From contig NZ_FMUR01000016.1 of the NCBI RefSeq assembly GCF_900101605.1, positions 29,754-93,753 on the forward strand: a stretch of DNA of 64,000 nucleotides. Direction: 5' to 3'. The position numbers were made by a program, and so were the translations under genes. This DNA is from Butyrivibrio hungatei (GTDB lineage Bacteria; Bacillota; Clostridia; Lachnospirales; Lachnospiraceae). Under the pieces are notes generated by a model. It did not search any database, had not been told where the DNA came from, and worked only from the letters and a program-made list of their open reading frames with translations. Positions 25,042 to 33,849 of the stretch are shown here, piece by piece (positions within the stretch are counted from its first letter, which is position 1; each line of letters opens with the position of its first letter).

Positions 25042-25926
25042 ATGGCAATATTTAAAGGAGCAGGCGTTGCGATCGCAACACCATTTAAGGAAAACGGAGA
25101 GGTTAATTACGAGGAGTTCGGACGTCTTATCGAGTTCCAGATCGAGAACGGAACAGACGCGATCATTGTTTGCGGAACAACAGGTGAAGCAGCTACCATG
25201 ACGGAAGAAGAGCACATGGATGTTGTGAAGTACTGTATAGATAAAGTTGCAAAAAGAGTTCCCGTTATCGCAGGAACCGGCTCAAACTGCACAGAGACAG
25301 CAATAAAGCTCTCTAAGCTTGCTGAAAGTTACGGCGCAGATGCGCTTTTGTGTGTAACACCATATTACAATAAGGCTACACAGGGCGGTCTTGTTGCACA
25401 CTTTTCAGCAATCGCCGATGCAGTAAACATTCCTATTATTCTTTACAATGTACCGAGCAGAACGGGATGCAACATTCTTCCCGAGACAGCGGTTAAGCTC
25501 TGCAAGGAGAAAAAGAATATCGTAGCCATCAAGGATGCTACAGGAAACATGTCTCAGACTATCAAGATGATGCAGCTTGCAGACGGATGCATCGATCTTT
25601 ATTCCGGAGATGACGATCAGATCGTGCCTCTTATGTCAGTCGGCGGTCTTGGAGTAATTTCGGTTCTTGCAAATGTTGCACCTGCTCAGACACATGAGAT
25701 TTGTCAAAAGTGTCTTGAAGGAGATTATGAGACGGCAAGAAAGCTTCAGTTCAAGGCATATCCTCTTGTAAAAGCTCTTTTCTCAGAGGTTAATCCTATT
25801 CCCGTTAAGAGTGCACTTAAGATGATTGGATTTGCAGCAGGTCCGCTTCGCCTTCCTCTTACAGAGATGGAGCCCGAGAATTGCGCTAAGCTCAAGGAAG
25901 AGATGAAGAAGTTTGGTCTTATCTGA
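25042..25926 (+). CDS. dapA: 4-hydroxy-tetrahydrodipicolinate synthase
   Basis: 294 aa TIM-barrel aldolase that condenses pyruvate with aspartate semialdehyde, the first committed step to lysine and diaminopimelate. CGTTGEAATMTEEEH holds the substrate-binding Thr pair, YNVPSRTGCN the catalytic Tyr, and IVAIKDATGN the Schiff-base Lys. AGGAGGAAG lies just before the ATG. Control is by the lysine riboswitch upstream. dapB follows after 72 bp. Confidence 0.97.
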   Translation: MAIFKGAGVAIATPFKENGEVNYEEFGRLIEFQIENGTDAIIVCGTTGEAATMTEEEHMDVVKYCIDKVAKRVPVIAGTGSNCTETAIKLSKLAESYGADALLCVTPYYNKATQGGLVAHFSAIADAVNIPIILYNVPSRTGCNILPETAVKLCKEKKNIVAIKDATGNMSQTIKMMQLADGCIDLYSGDDDQIVPLMSVGGLGVISVLANVAPAQTHEICQKCLEGDYETARKLQFKAYPLVKALFSEVNPIPVKSALKMIGFAAGPLRLPLTEMEPENCAKLKEEMKKFGLI

Positions 25927-25998
25927 TGAAATATTGAAACGGATGGCGTTTCTTATATTAAACAGCTTGGATTATGCAGATTTGGAAAGGAAACAAAA

Positions 25999-26754
25999 AT
26001 GACAAAAATGATCATGCACGGCTGCAACGGCCGTATGGGCAAGGTTATCATAGACCTTGTCAAGGAAGATAATGATATAGAAGTGGTTGCGGGTGTTGAT
26101 GCTTATGGCGACAACAATTACGATTTTCCCGTGTACAGAAGCCTTAATGAATGTAGCACAGAAGCCGATGTTATCGTTGATTTCTCCAATGCTTCTGCAG
26201 TAGACGGACTTCTTGACTATTGCACAGCCAAGAATGTTCCCGTTGTTCTTTGCTCAACAGGACTTTCTGAGGAGCAGCTTAAGAAGGTAAAAGAAGCTTC
26301 TACAAAGGTTGCTGTTCTTAAGTCTGCAAATATGTCGGTTGGTGTAAATGCGCTTATCAAGGTGCTCAAGGAAGTTTCACCGATGTTTGCGGCTGCGGGA
26401 TTTGATATCGAGATAGTAGAAAAGCACCACAACCAGAAGCTTGATTCACCCAGCGGAACAGCGATCGCGCTTGCTGACAGCATTAACGAGTCCCTCAATA
26501 ATGAGATGGATTATGTATATGACAGAAGTACAAGAAGAGAGAAGAGACCTCAGAAGGAGATTGGTATATCTGCCGTACGTGGCGGAACGATCGTAGGTGA
26601 CCACGATGTTATCTTTGCAGGACACGACGAGGTTGTAACTCTTTCTCACAGAGCATATTCAAGAGCAATCTTTGGAAAAGGTGCGATCCAGGCGGCTAAG
26701 TTCCTTTCAGGGAAGCAGGCGGGATTGTATGATATGTCGGATGTACTTGCCTGA
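25999..26754 (+). CDS. dapB: 4-hydroxy-tetrahydrodipicolinate reductase
   Basis: 251 aa. The N-terminal Rossmann motif is MHGCNGRMGKVI; the active-site region is EIVEKHHNQKLDSPSGTA with the catalytic His pair and Lys; AVRGGTIVGDHDVIFAGHDE is the family C-terminal signature. It reduces the DapA product with NAD(P)H. It follows dapA in the lysine-regulated transcript and precedes hisA by 30 bp. Confidence 0.97.
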   Translation: MTKMIMHGCNGRMGKVIIDLVKEDNDIEVVAGVDAYGDNNYDFPVYRSLNECSTEADVIVDFSNASAVDGLLDYCTAKNVPVVLCSTGLSEEQLKKVKEASTKVAVLKSANMSVGVNALIKVLKEVSPMFAAAGFDIEIVEKHHNQKLDSPSGTAIALADSINESLNNEMDYVYDRSTRREKRPQKEIGISAVRGGTIVGDHDVIFAGHDEVVTLSHRAYSRAIFGKGAIQAAKFLSGKQAGLYDMSDVLA

Positions 26755-26784
26755 CTGATAGACGTAGCACCTGAGGAGAAACGT

Positions 26785-27558
26785 ATGAGATTCAGACCTT
26801 GTATTGATATTCATAACGGCAAGGTGAAGCAGATAGTGGGGAGCAGCCTTCGTGATAAAAATGACGAGGCAAAAGAAAACTATGTAGCTTCACAGGATGC
26901 CGCATTTTACGCCGGGATGTATCGGGAGATGGGGCTTACGGGCGGACATATAATATTACTCAATCCTGTAAGCAGCCCCTTCTATGAAGAAACGAAAAAA
27001 CTGGCGATTGGAGCTTTGGGGGCATGCCCCGGACTCATGCAGGTAGGCGGCGGTATAACGGCTGAGAACGCCGCAGAATTTATAAATGCGGGTGCATCTC
27101 ATGTTATCGTCACTTCTTATGTGTTTAAGGACGGAGAGATCAATTATACCAATTTACAGAAGCTTAAAGAGGCTGTCGGAAAAGAAAAGGTTGTTCTTGA
27201 TCTTTCATGTAAAAATGTAGACGGAAAGTATTACATAGTAACAGACAGGTGGCAGAAGCTTACTGATGTTGAGCTTAATGAGGGAACGCTTGATCTGCTT
27301 TCAGAGTATTGCGATGAGTTTCTTGTTCATGCGGCTGATGTTGAAGGCAAGCAAAAAGGTATAGAGAAGAACGTGGTGAAAATCCTCGGAGACTGGGGAA
27401 AGATACCTGTTACCTATGCCGGAGGAGCAGGAAGTCTGGACGATGTAAAAGAGCTAAAGGAAATCGGAAAGGGAAGAGTAGATGTCACAATAGGCAGTGC
27501 CCTTGAGATTTTCGGCGGTAGCCTTAAGCTGGAAGATATAATCGATATATGTAAATGA
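26785..27558 (+). CDS. hisA: phosphoribosylformimino-AICAR ribotide isomerase, eukaryotic type
   Basis: 257 aa HisA, the Amadori isomerase of histidine synthesis. The sequence follows the eukaryotic-type subfamily (yeast HIS6) rather than ordinary bacterial HisA: RPCIDIHNGKVKQIVG, a VASQDAAFYAGMY segment, QVGGGITAENAAEFI, HVIVTSYVFKDGEI, VVLDLSCK, DRWQKLTDVELN, EFLVHAADVEGKQ and TIGSALEIFGG. The catalytic Asp of CIDIH and the phosphate-binding QVGGG are present. A GAGGAG RBS precedes the ATG. No other his gene is adjacent; it seems to ride in the dapAB transcript. Confidence 0.9.
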   Translation: MRFRPCIDIHNGKVKQIVGSSLRDKNDEAKENYVASQDAAFYAGMYREMGLTGGHIILLNPVSSPFYEETKKLAIGALGACPGLMQVGGGITAENAAEFINAGASHVIVTSYVFKDGEINYTNLQKLKEAVGKEKVVLDLSCKNVDGKYYIVTDRWQKLTDVELNEGTLDLLSEYCDEFLVHAADVEGKQKGIEKNVVKILGDWGKIPVTYAGGAGSLDDVKELKEIGKGRVDVTIGSALEIFGGSLKLEDIIDICK

Positions 27559-27578
27559 TATAAAAAATGTCCAAAAAA

Positions 27579-27602
27579 GCCATCCAACAAATGTTGGATG
27601 GC
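27579..27602. terminator. bidirectional terminator between hisA and cold-shock gene
   Basis: GCCATCCAAC and GTTGGATGGC form a perfect 10-bp stem with an AAAT loop. The T run is good (six T) for the minus-strand cold-shock transcript and poor for the plus strand. Confidence 0.75.
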
Positions 27603-27710
27603 TCTGTTGATTAATCATCTATACAATATTGCAAATTCTAAATATTTATTTTTATATTTAAGAATAAGTCGACTTGTAGTCTGATTAATTAGCTTCAACT
27701 TTTTGATTAA

Positions 27711-27911
27711 TTAAAGCTTGTTTACGTTTACGGCCTGAGGTCCTTTTTCGCCCTGGATTACATCGTACTCAACTGAAGCGCCTTCGTCGAGAGACTTGAA
27801 GCCTTCCATGTTAAGTCCTGAATAATGTACGAATACATCGTTTCCAGCCTCATCAGAGATAAAGCCATAACCTTTCTGGTTGTTGAACCACTTAACAGTA
27901 CCTTTGTTCAT
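27711..27911 (-). CDS. cold-shock protein
   Basis: 66 aa OB-fold RNA chaperone, begins [22 protein letters not shown]1 (KGYGFI) and RNP2 (VFVHYS) are intact, and the C-terminus [13 protein letters not shown] is typical of CspA-type proteins. TGGAGGT precedes the ATG at good distance, so the longer upstream frame is not used. It stands alone and is divergent from the YerC gene. Confidence 0.95.
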   Translation of the reverse strand: MNKGTVKWFNNQKGYGFISDEAGNDVFVHYSGLNMEGFKSLDEGASVEYDVIQGEKGPQAVNVNKL

Positions 27912-28036
27912 TGTAATACCTCCACTAAAAAATAAAAAAATAATCGTTCTGTTGTCCATGACAACAAACTAACAATAGCATAAATAGCTAAAAAAGTAAA
28001 GTATATCTTCCTATTTACTTTAAGATTTTAAAGTGA

Positions 28037-28042
28037 TAAAAT
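28037..28042 (+). promoter_or_regulatory. possible -10 element of the YerC gene
   Basis: TAAAAT in the context AAAGTGATAAAATAT, the same 15 bases as in the promoter at 4.99 kb. The -35 (TTTACT-like, 17 bases upstream) is weak. Confidence 0.35.
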
Positions 28043-28117
28043 ATATAAGCACAAAGGTTTATTATTAACGCAATATAGTTTACAAATTTGTGTTAGAAAA
28101 ATCGGAGGGATGGCGAA

Positions 28118-28405
28118 ATGAACAAAAAGATTAGAACAGATGCTGTGGATCATCTGTTTGACGCAATTCTATGCCTTCAGAATAAAGATGAATGTTATAG
28201 TTTTTTCGATGATCTTTGCACCGTGAACGAACTTTTATCTCTTTCTCAGAGATTTGAGGTGGCTTCAATGCTTAAAGAGCATAAGACATACCTTGAGATT
28301 GCAGAGAAGACAGGAGCATCAACAGCGACCATCAGCAGAGTTAACCGCTCGTTGAATTACGGCGATGATGGATATGAGCTCGTATTCGATAGATTGCAAG
28401 AGTGA
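28118..28405 (+). CDS. YerC/YecD family TrpR-like regulator
   Basis: 95 aa DNA-binding protein of the TrpR superfamily, Firmicutes YerC branch. The helix-turn-helix lies in YLEIAEKTGASTATISRVNR (about residues 56-75); NELLSLSQRFEVASML matches the TrpR-like core. Targets are unknown. CGGAGGG precedes the ATG. It is a single-gene unit ending at a strong hairpin. Confidence 0.9.
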   Translation: MNKKIRTDAVDHLFDAILCLQNKDECYSFFDDLCTVNELLSLSQRFEVASMLKEHKTYLEIAEKTGASTATISRVNRSLNYGDDGYELVFDRLQE

Positions 28406-28432
28406 TTTCGGAATTGATATTGGGTCAAAAAT

Positions 28433-28464
28433 ATAAGCGCTTCGATTTTAATCGAAGCGCTTAT
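28433..28464. terminator. bidirectional terminator between YerC and bactofilin genes
   Basis: ATAAGCGCTTCGAT and ATCGAAGCGCTTAT form a perfect 14-bp stem with a TTTA loop. It serves two convergent genes. Confidence 0.85.
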
Positions 28465-28481
28465 TTAATCTGAAAATTTAC

Positions 28482-28973
28482 TTAAATTACTTTTTTCTCG
28501 TCGGATTCATTAGCCTCCGAATTGTTTTCATTATCGGCTTCATTTGATTCCTTTACGGCAGCAGCTCTTTCTTTTGCAATATCTGCCGAATTTCTCTCAA
28601 GACCGGTCATTTCGCATCTGCCCTGGAAAATAGCATTTTCATCGATAATAATACCTTTGCAGATGACGTCGCCGACAACTTTTCCAGTATCGCTGATCTC
28701 AACTTTTCCCTGCGGAGCAGAGAGATTTCCGTTTACTTCGCCGGCTACATAAATATTTACGCCGGAAGCAGTTCCAAAAATTTTACCTTCCTGACCTACA
28801 ATGAGAGCACCGCTAATATTAACGTTGCCTTTGATAGTGCCATCGATCCTTGTTGAATCTTTTGTAGTAAGTGGGCCGTCGATTACGGCACCGGGACCGA
28901 TAATAGTTCCTACCTGCTCAAGTATTTCATTGTCAGTTGCATTGGTAGAATCTTTTTTAGTGTTTCCAAACAT
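28482..28973 (-). CDS. bactofilin (polymer-forming cytoskeletal protein)
   Basis: 163 aa. The central beta-helix (about residues 20-115) shows the repeating pattern GTIIGPGAVIDGPLTT, RIDGTIKGNVNISG, GLIVGQEGKIFG-like turns and GKVVGDVICKG expected for bactofilins. The C-terminal tail is acidic and disordered. These proteins self-assemble without nucleotide and often position peptidoglycan enzymes. It lies 14 bp after a LytM-like gene, an arrangement known for shape-determining bactofilin pairs. SD GGAGG precedes the ATG. Confidence 0.93.
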   Translation of the reverse strand: MFGNTKKDSTNATDNEILEQVGTIIGPGAVIDGPLTTKDSTRIDGTIKGNVNISGALIVGQEGKIFGTASGVNIYVAGEVNGNLSAPQGKVEISDTGKVVGDVICKGIIIDENAIFQGRCEMTGLERNSADIAKERAAAVKESNEADNENNSEANESDEKKVI

Positions 28974-28987
28974 AATGAATCCTCCAT

Positions 28988-29791
28988 TTAACCCTTGATA
29001 TCCATTACATCTTCAGGATTTACGTATTTCTCATCCTTCTGTATCTGATATCCTAAAGTTTTGTTCTGGCTGCCTACAACGTACAACAGGTCGCCCCTGT
29101 CAACGGTATCGCCTTCCGAAACAACAGGTGTGCCTTCGTTTCGGTAAATTGAAATATATCCGTTTCCATGATCGATGGAAACAATGTGTCCAAACTTCGC
29201 GTCTGAAGTTACGGTCATAATTTTTCCGTTTCCGGTAGCTATAATATTACTTCCGGAAGCTGCTGTAAATAGAACCAGAGGATTTCCTGTTGCGGTATCC
29301 TTGTTCTTGTCGGTAAGCTTGGTTATATTGGTGGCATTCGGATCATCCACTGCTTGGGTGGGAAGCGGTGTGGTTCCTGTCAAAGGAAAGCCTGAAGGAA
29401 CTGCCAACTTTTCAGCCTCTTCACTAGCCTGACGCTCGTTCTTAAGTCTTTCACTGAGGGCAGCCTGAATATGTTCCGAATTGGAACTTGCGCTCTCGTA
29501 TGACGCTGCGAGACTACTGTTTTCTTCTTGAAGATCTGAGATTTCTTGCTTCTGTTCGGCTTGTATAGCCTTCAAATTAGAAATGGTCATAATACTATAG
29601 ATAATGTAGCATCCTAAAAATAATGCAAAAGCAAAAATTGAGTATGCCAACCATTGTGTTTGGGAATGATTCAGATGGAGACGCTTCGTTACACCGTCAG
29701 AGTCTCCGGAAATAACCATAAATGTATAACTTCGCTTGTGTCTGTGTTTTCTGTGGTACCTTTGCTGTCTGGGCTTACTAATAGTACTCAT
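28988..29791 (-). CDS. membrane-anchored M23/LytM-like protein without zinc ligands
   Basis: 267 aa. A basic N-terminus (HRKHRHKR), one membrane helix (about residues 48-70), a coiled coil (about 72-125), then a domain resembling LytM endopeptidases: GNGKIMTVTSDAKFGHIVSI, DHGNGYISIYRN, VSEGDTVDRGDLLYVVGS and VNPEDVM. The HxxxD ligand pair is absent and the HxH of the normal PHLHFE motif is replaced by LGYQIQ, so it should not be a peptidase. The start is the ATG with GGAGGTG before it. Co-transcription with bactofilin suggests a wall-linked scaffold (inference). Confidence 0.85.
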   Translation of the reverse strand: MSTISKPRQQRYHRKHRHKRSYTFMVISGDSDGVTKRLHLNHSQTQWLAYSIFAFALFLGCYIIYSIMTISNLKAIQAEQKQEISDLQEENSSLAASYESASSNSEHIQAALSERLKNERQASEEAEKLAVPSGFPLTGTTPLPTQAVDDPNATNITKLTDKNKDTATGNPLVLFTAASGSNIIATGNGKIMTVTSDAKFGHIVSIDHGNGYISIYRNEGTPVVSEGDTVDRGDLLYVVGSQNKTLGYQIQKDEKYVNPEDVMDIKG

Positions 29792-29858
29792 ATTCACCTC
29801 CGACTTAGACACTGTATTTTAACATATAATCGGTCAATCGTGCAACTTTACATGAATA

Positions 29859-29899
29859 GGGCCCGCGAAAACGCAGATAAATAGCGCTTTCGCAGGCCC
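29859..29899. terminator. hairpin after cellobiose phosphorylase gene
   Basis: GGGCC and AGGCCC flank CGCGAAAACGC/GCGCTTTCGC in a long imperfect stem. There is no clear T run on either strand, so it may be a 3' stability hairpin rather than a terminator. Confidence 0.45.
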
Positions 29900-29923
29900 T
29901 GAAGAATAGGAGTATAATTATGA

Positions 29924-32377
29924 TCAACCCATAACAGCTTCTACTGTGTATTCTTTTACGCCTTCTTCGTATGGGATGATATTTCCGCTTATTTCTTTTC
30001 CGTTTACGGTAAGTTTCTTGATACCCTTCTGAGCACCGTTCTGCTTAACGTTGATGTTGTAAGTAGCACCGCGGTATTTTCTGGTGAGAGTGAAGTCACC
30101 GAAATCTGCGGGCACACAAGGATCGATTGAAAGACCGTTGTGTGTAGGATATACACCCAGGATGTACTGGGAGATATTTACAAATGTCCATGCAGCTGTT
30201 CCTGTAAGCCAGCTGTTCTTGCCCTGACCAAAGAACTTAGCGTCTCTTCCTGCAACCATCTGAGAGTATACATAAGGCTCGGTGCAGTGAACTTCGCTGA
30301 TATCCTCGATGTAAGCAGGACATGTCTTCTTGTAGATCTCGAAAGCTCTGTCGCCGTGTCCGAGAACAGTCTCAGCGATAGATACCCAAGGATTGTTGTG
30401 GCAGAAGATACCGCCGTTCTCCTTGTATCCAGGTGGATATGAACTAACTTCACCAAGTTCGAGATGATATTTTGTGTAAGCAGGCTGTAAGATCATTACG
30501 CCGTACTTTGTATCAAGTCTTTCTTCAACGCTCTTAAGAGCTTTCTCTGCAAGACCTTCTTTTACGCCGATTCCTGCAAGAACGCAGAAGCCCTGAGGCT
30601 CGATGAAGATCTGACCTTCTTCACATTCTTTTGAACCAACCTTGTTGGAATTAGCATCGTAAGCTCTTACGAACCATTCGCCGTCCCAACCTGCTGTGCA
30701 AGCTGCATCGTAAACTTTCTTGATTTCTTCTCTTGCTCTCTTTGCTTCAGCATCATCGCCGAGGAGCTCAGCAAGCTGTGCATATTCTTCACCGTATTTT
30801 ACAAACATACCTGCGATGAATACTGACTCTGCAACAGGACCTTCCGAAGGACCGAATGTCTGGAATGACTCACCGGGATGCTCTGAGAAGCAGTTGAGGT
30901 TGAGACAGTCGTTCCAGTCTGCACGTCCGATAAGAGGAAGACCATGAGGGCCCTTGTGAGTGGCAGTGAAGTTGAATGAGCACTTAAGGTGATCCATAAG
31001 TGTCTTTGCAACGCTCATATCATTATCGAAAGGAACCATTTCTTTCAAGATAGAAAGGTCACCTGTTTCTCTTACATATGCGCTTGTGCCTGCGATGAGC
31101 CAGAGCGGATCGTCGTTGAATCCTGATCCGATGTCTGAGTTACCCTTCTTTGTAAGGGGCTGGTACTGATGGTAAGCGCTTCCGTCCTGGAACTGAGTAG
31201 AAGCGATATCAATGATACGCTGTCTTGCTCTGTCCGGAATGAGGTGTACGAAACCGAGAAGATCCTGACAAGAATCTCTGAATCCCATTCCACGGCCGAT
31301 ACCTGACTCGTAATAAGAAGCAGATCTTGACATGTTGAATGTAACCATACACTGATACTGGTTCCAGATATTTACCATGCGGTCAACCTTCTCGTTTGAA
31401 GAAGATACATGATAGATTCCGAGAAGATTCTTCCAGTAATCGTTAAGCTCGGCAAGTGCCTTGTCGAAAGCTTCTTCAGTCTTGTAAGCATCAAGAAGTG
31501 CGTATGCAGGCTTCTTGTTGATAACACCGTGTGATTCCCACTTGTCATCTTCAGGGTTCTCGATGTATCCGAGTGTGAAGATGAATGTCTTGGATTCGCC
31601 GGGCTTAAGGTTGATGTTGATCTGGTGAGCAGCTATAGGAGACCATCCGCTTGCAACAGAACCTGTGCACTTTCCGGCAGCAACGGCATCCGGGCTGTCA
31701 GGTCCGTTGTATGCTCCGAGGAATGCGTCTCTGCTTGTGTCAAAGCCGTCAACCTTTGTATTTACGCCGTAAACCGCATAGTGATTTCTACGCTCTCTGT
31801 ACTCTGTCTTGTGGAAAAGAGTCGATCCGTCGTTTGTTACTTCAACTTCACCTGTGCTGAGGTTACGCTGGAAGTTCTTCATATCGTCATCTGCATTCCA
31901 CAGACACCATTCTACATATGAAAAGAGAACGAGCTTAGCATCTTCTTTCTTATTATTTGTGACAGTGATCTTGGAAACCTCACAATTATCATTCATAGGA
32001 ACGAAAGTTAACACATCGGCTTTAATATCTGATTTTGATGATGAAAACTTGCTATAACCTAATCCGTGACGGCACTCGTAGCTGTCAAGAGTTGTCTTTA
32101 CAGGCTGCCATCCGGGATTCCAGATAACTTCATTTGCTTTATCTGTTTCATCCTTAATATAGAAATATTTACCGTTGTTATCATAAGGAACATTGTTATA
32201 ACGGTATCTTGTGAGCCTTAAAAGCTTGGCATCTTTATAGAATGTGTATCCGCCGCAAGTATTTGATATTAATGAGAAAAATTCCTTGTTTCCGAGGTAG
32301 TTGATCCAGGGAAGAGGAGTCTTTGGTGTAGTGATGACGTATTCACATGCATTGTCATCAAAGTAGCCGAATTTCAT
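29924..32377 (-). CDS. cellobiose phosphorylase (GH94)
   Basis: 817 aa, typical length for cellobiose phosphorylase. It splits cellobiose with phosphate into glucose 1-phosphate and glucose inside the cell. The N-terminus [18 protein letters not shown] followed by PLPWINYLG and [12 protein letters not shown] is close to known clostridial enzymes. The catalytic Asp lies in [13 protein letters not shown], and the region around [14 protein letters not shown] lines the active site. Preference for cellobiose over chitobiose or cellodextrins is inferred from overall resemblance. It is transcribed divergently from a LacI regulator and sugar ABC genes with operator-like palindromes in between. Confidence 0.92.
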   Translation of the reverse strand: MKFGYFDDNACEYVITTPKTPLPWINYLGNKEFFSLISNTCGGYTFYKDAKLLRLTRYRYNNVPYDNNGKYFYIKDETDKANEVIWNPGWQPVKTTLDSYECRHGLGYSKFSSSKSDIKADVLTFVPMNDNCEVSKITVTNNKKEDAKLVLFSYVEWCLWNADDDMKNFQRNLSTGEVEVTNDGSTLFHKTEYRERRNHYAVYGVNTKVDGFDTSRDAFLGAYNGPDSPDAVAAGKCTGSVASGWSPIAAHQININLKPGESKTFIFTLGYIENPEDDKWESHGVINKKPAYALLDAYKTEEAFDKALAELNDYWKNLLGIYHVSSSNEKVDRMVNIWNQYQCMVTFNMSRSASYYESGIGRGMGFRDSCQDLLGFVHLIPDRARQRIIDIASTQFQDGSAYHQYQPLTKKGNSDIGSGFNDDPLWLIAGTSAYVRETGDLSILKEMVPFDNDMSVAKTLMDHLKCSFNFTATHKGPHGLPLIGRADWNDCLNLNCFSEHPGESFQTFGPSEGPVAESVFIAGMFVKYGEEYAQLAELLGDDAEAKRAREEIKKVYDAACTAGWDGEWFVRAYDANSNKVGSKECEEGQIFIEPQGFCVLAGIGVKEGLAEKALKSVEERLDTKYGVMILQPAYTKYHLELGEVSSYPPGYKENGGIFCHNNPWVSIAETVLGHGDRAFEIYKKTCPAYIEDISEVHCTEPYVYSQMVAGRDAKFFGQGKNSWLTGTAAWTFVNISQYILGVYPTHNGLSIDPCVPADFGDFTLTRKYRGATYNINVKQNGAQKGIKKLTVNGKEISGNIIPYEEGVKEYTVEAVMG

Positions 32378-32395
32378 AAATATAACCTCCGTTCA

Positions 32396-32409
32396 CTTAA
32401 ACGTTTAAG
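32396..32409. promoter_or_regulatory. LacI-type operator just downstream of the cellobiose phosphorylase promoter
   Basis: Perfect 14-bp palindrome CTTAAACGTTTAAG with the central CG typical of LacI/GalR operators. It lies in the 5' leader of the phosphorylase transcript, where a bound repressor would block elongation or initiation. Confidence 0.75.
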
Positions 32410-32424
32410 ATAATTACTAGAGAC

Positions 32425-32453
32425 ATTATATATGGGAAGGCACTATATTGCAA
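32425..32453 (-). promoter_or_regulatory. promoter of cellobiose phosphorylase gene
   Basis: On this strand TTGCAA, 17 bases, TATAAT. Confidence 0.78.
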
Positions 32454-32558
32454 CACAAAATATCACAAATATTATTACCCTTAAACCGTTGCCCTGTGCG
32501 CGTTTCAGAGATAACACGCATAAAACCGCAGATGGATACTGGGGATAAATGATATTCC

Positions 32559-32570
32559 GAAAACGTTTTA
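32559..32570. promoter_or_regulatory. second LacI-type operator
   Basis: AAAACGTTTT palindrome (32560-32569) with a central CG, about 160 bp from the first operator; a diverged third site, CGAAAACGATTAAG, overlaps 32720-32733 just before lacI. CcpA-type cre sites look similar and are an alternative. Confidence 0.6.
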
Positions 32571-32630
32571 CTAAATCATTAACTAATCGTAACCAAAATC
32601 AGAATTATATATGAAAAAAGAGAGTGGATT

Positions 32631-32658
32631 TTGTAAAAAACAAACAAAGATATATAAT
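32631..32658 (+). promoter_or_regulatory. probable promoter of the lacI-ABC operon
   Basis: TTGTAA, 16 bases, TATAAT, about 95 bases before the regulator start; the third operator-like site falls in its leader. Confidence 0.6.
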
Positions 32659-32752
32659 TTGCACAAAAAAAGTGATTTTTTTATTGCTTCCAAAGTCATT
32701 ATGATGTATATTTATCGTGCGAAAACGATTAAGTTCAAAGGTATTTATTGTT

Positions 32753-33778
32753 ATGGCTAAGCGTAATGTTTCATTAAAGGATATTGCCGTTGCTTGTGGA
32801 GTGTCCATAGCTACAGTGTCTAAGGCACTAAACGATCATAGCGACATAGGGCAGGAAACTAAGGAACATATACGGGCAGTTGCTGATAAGCTCGGATATC
32901 ATCCGAATGCGGCTGCGCAGGCTCTTAAGACGAACAGGACCAACAATATCGGTGTCTTGTTTGTAGATGAAGCCAACAGCGGTCTCACACATGATTATTT
33001 CAATCATGTGCTTAACAGTTTTAAGAAGACTGCGGAGGAGAACGGTTTTGATATAACCTTCATCAATGGAGGCAAGGCGAAGATCAATAATATGTCCTAT
33101 CTGTCACATGCGATATACAGGGGCTTTGACGGAGTGGTTATAGCATGTGTTGATTTCTCCGATCCGGAAGTTGAGGAGCTTATTAAGAGCAATATACCGG
33201 TGGTCACGATCGACCATATCTTTTTTAACAGGACTTCAGTCGTGTCTGACAATGTAAAAGGGATGAGAGAGCTTGTAAATTATGTTTACGGGCAGGGACA
33301 CAGGAAAGTGGCATATGTTCACGGTGCCGGTTCATCCGTTACACAGAACAGACTTACAAGTTTTTATAAGACACTTCAGGAATTGGGAGTAGAGATTCCG
33401 GATGAATATGTAGTTGTATCTCCTTATAGAGATACTGATGCCGCATATGAGGCAACTAACAAACTTTTGGATCTTCCGGAACCGCCTACATGCATTCTTT
33501 ATCCCGATGATTTTGCGGCACTTGGTGGAATAAATGCTATAAGACAGAGAAATCTTAGAATACCGGAAGATATATCAATTGCAGGATATGATGGACTTGA
33601 ACTTGCAAAGCGTCTTTCTCCGAGACTTACCACAGTGGTGCAGAATTCTGAGAAAATCGGTGGAATAGCGGCAACCAAATTGATCGATCTTATAAATAAT
33701 CCTAAGGGGACACTGGTTGAGCAGATTGTAGTTGAAGGTACATTGGAAAAAGGGGAATCCGTTAAAAAGATTCAATAA
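32753..33778 (+). CDS. LacI family transcriptional regulator
   Basis: 341 aa. The N-terminal HTH is VSLKDIAVACGVSIATVSKAL, and the hinge helix region HPNAAAQALK follows. The periplasmic-binding-like effector domain includes NIGVLFVDE, GFDGVVIACVDFS, PVVTIDHIF and ISIAGYDGLELAKRLSP. I start at the ATG before AKRNVSL, not at the earlier open frame, because this is the family N-terminus. Context points to a beta-glucoside or cellobiose-derived effector and to control of both divergent units through the palindromes in the intergenic region. Confidence 0.92.
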   Translation: MAKRNVSLKDIAVACGVSIATVSKALNDHSDIGQETKEHIRAVADKLGYHPNAAAQALKTNRTNNIGVLFVDEANSGLTHDYFNHVLNSFKKTAEENGFDITFINGGKAKINNMSYLSHAIYRGFDGVVIACVDFSDPEVEELIKSNIPVVTIDHIFFNRTSVVSDNVKGMRELVNYVYGQGHRKVAYVHGAGSSVTQNRLTSFYKTLQELGVEIPDEYVVVSPYRDTDAAYEATNKLLDLPEPPTCILYPDDFAALGGINAIRQRNLRIPEDISIAGYDGLELAKRLSPRLTTVVQNSEKIGGIAATKLIDLINNPKGTLVEQIVVEGTLEKGESVKKIQ

Positions 33779-33849
33779 GATTTGAGATGGCTTAGCCATT
33801 TTAAATACACACAACAATTATTTAACGCAAAAGAATGGGAGGTACGGTT

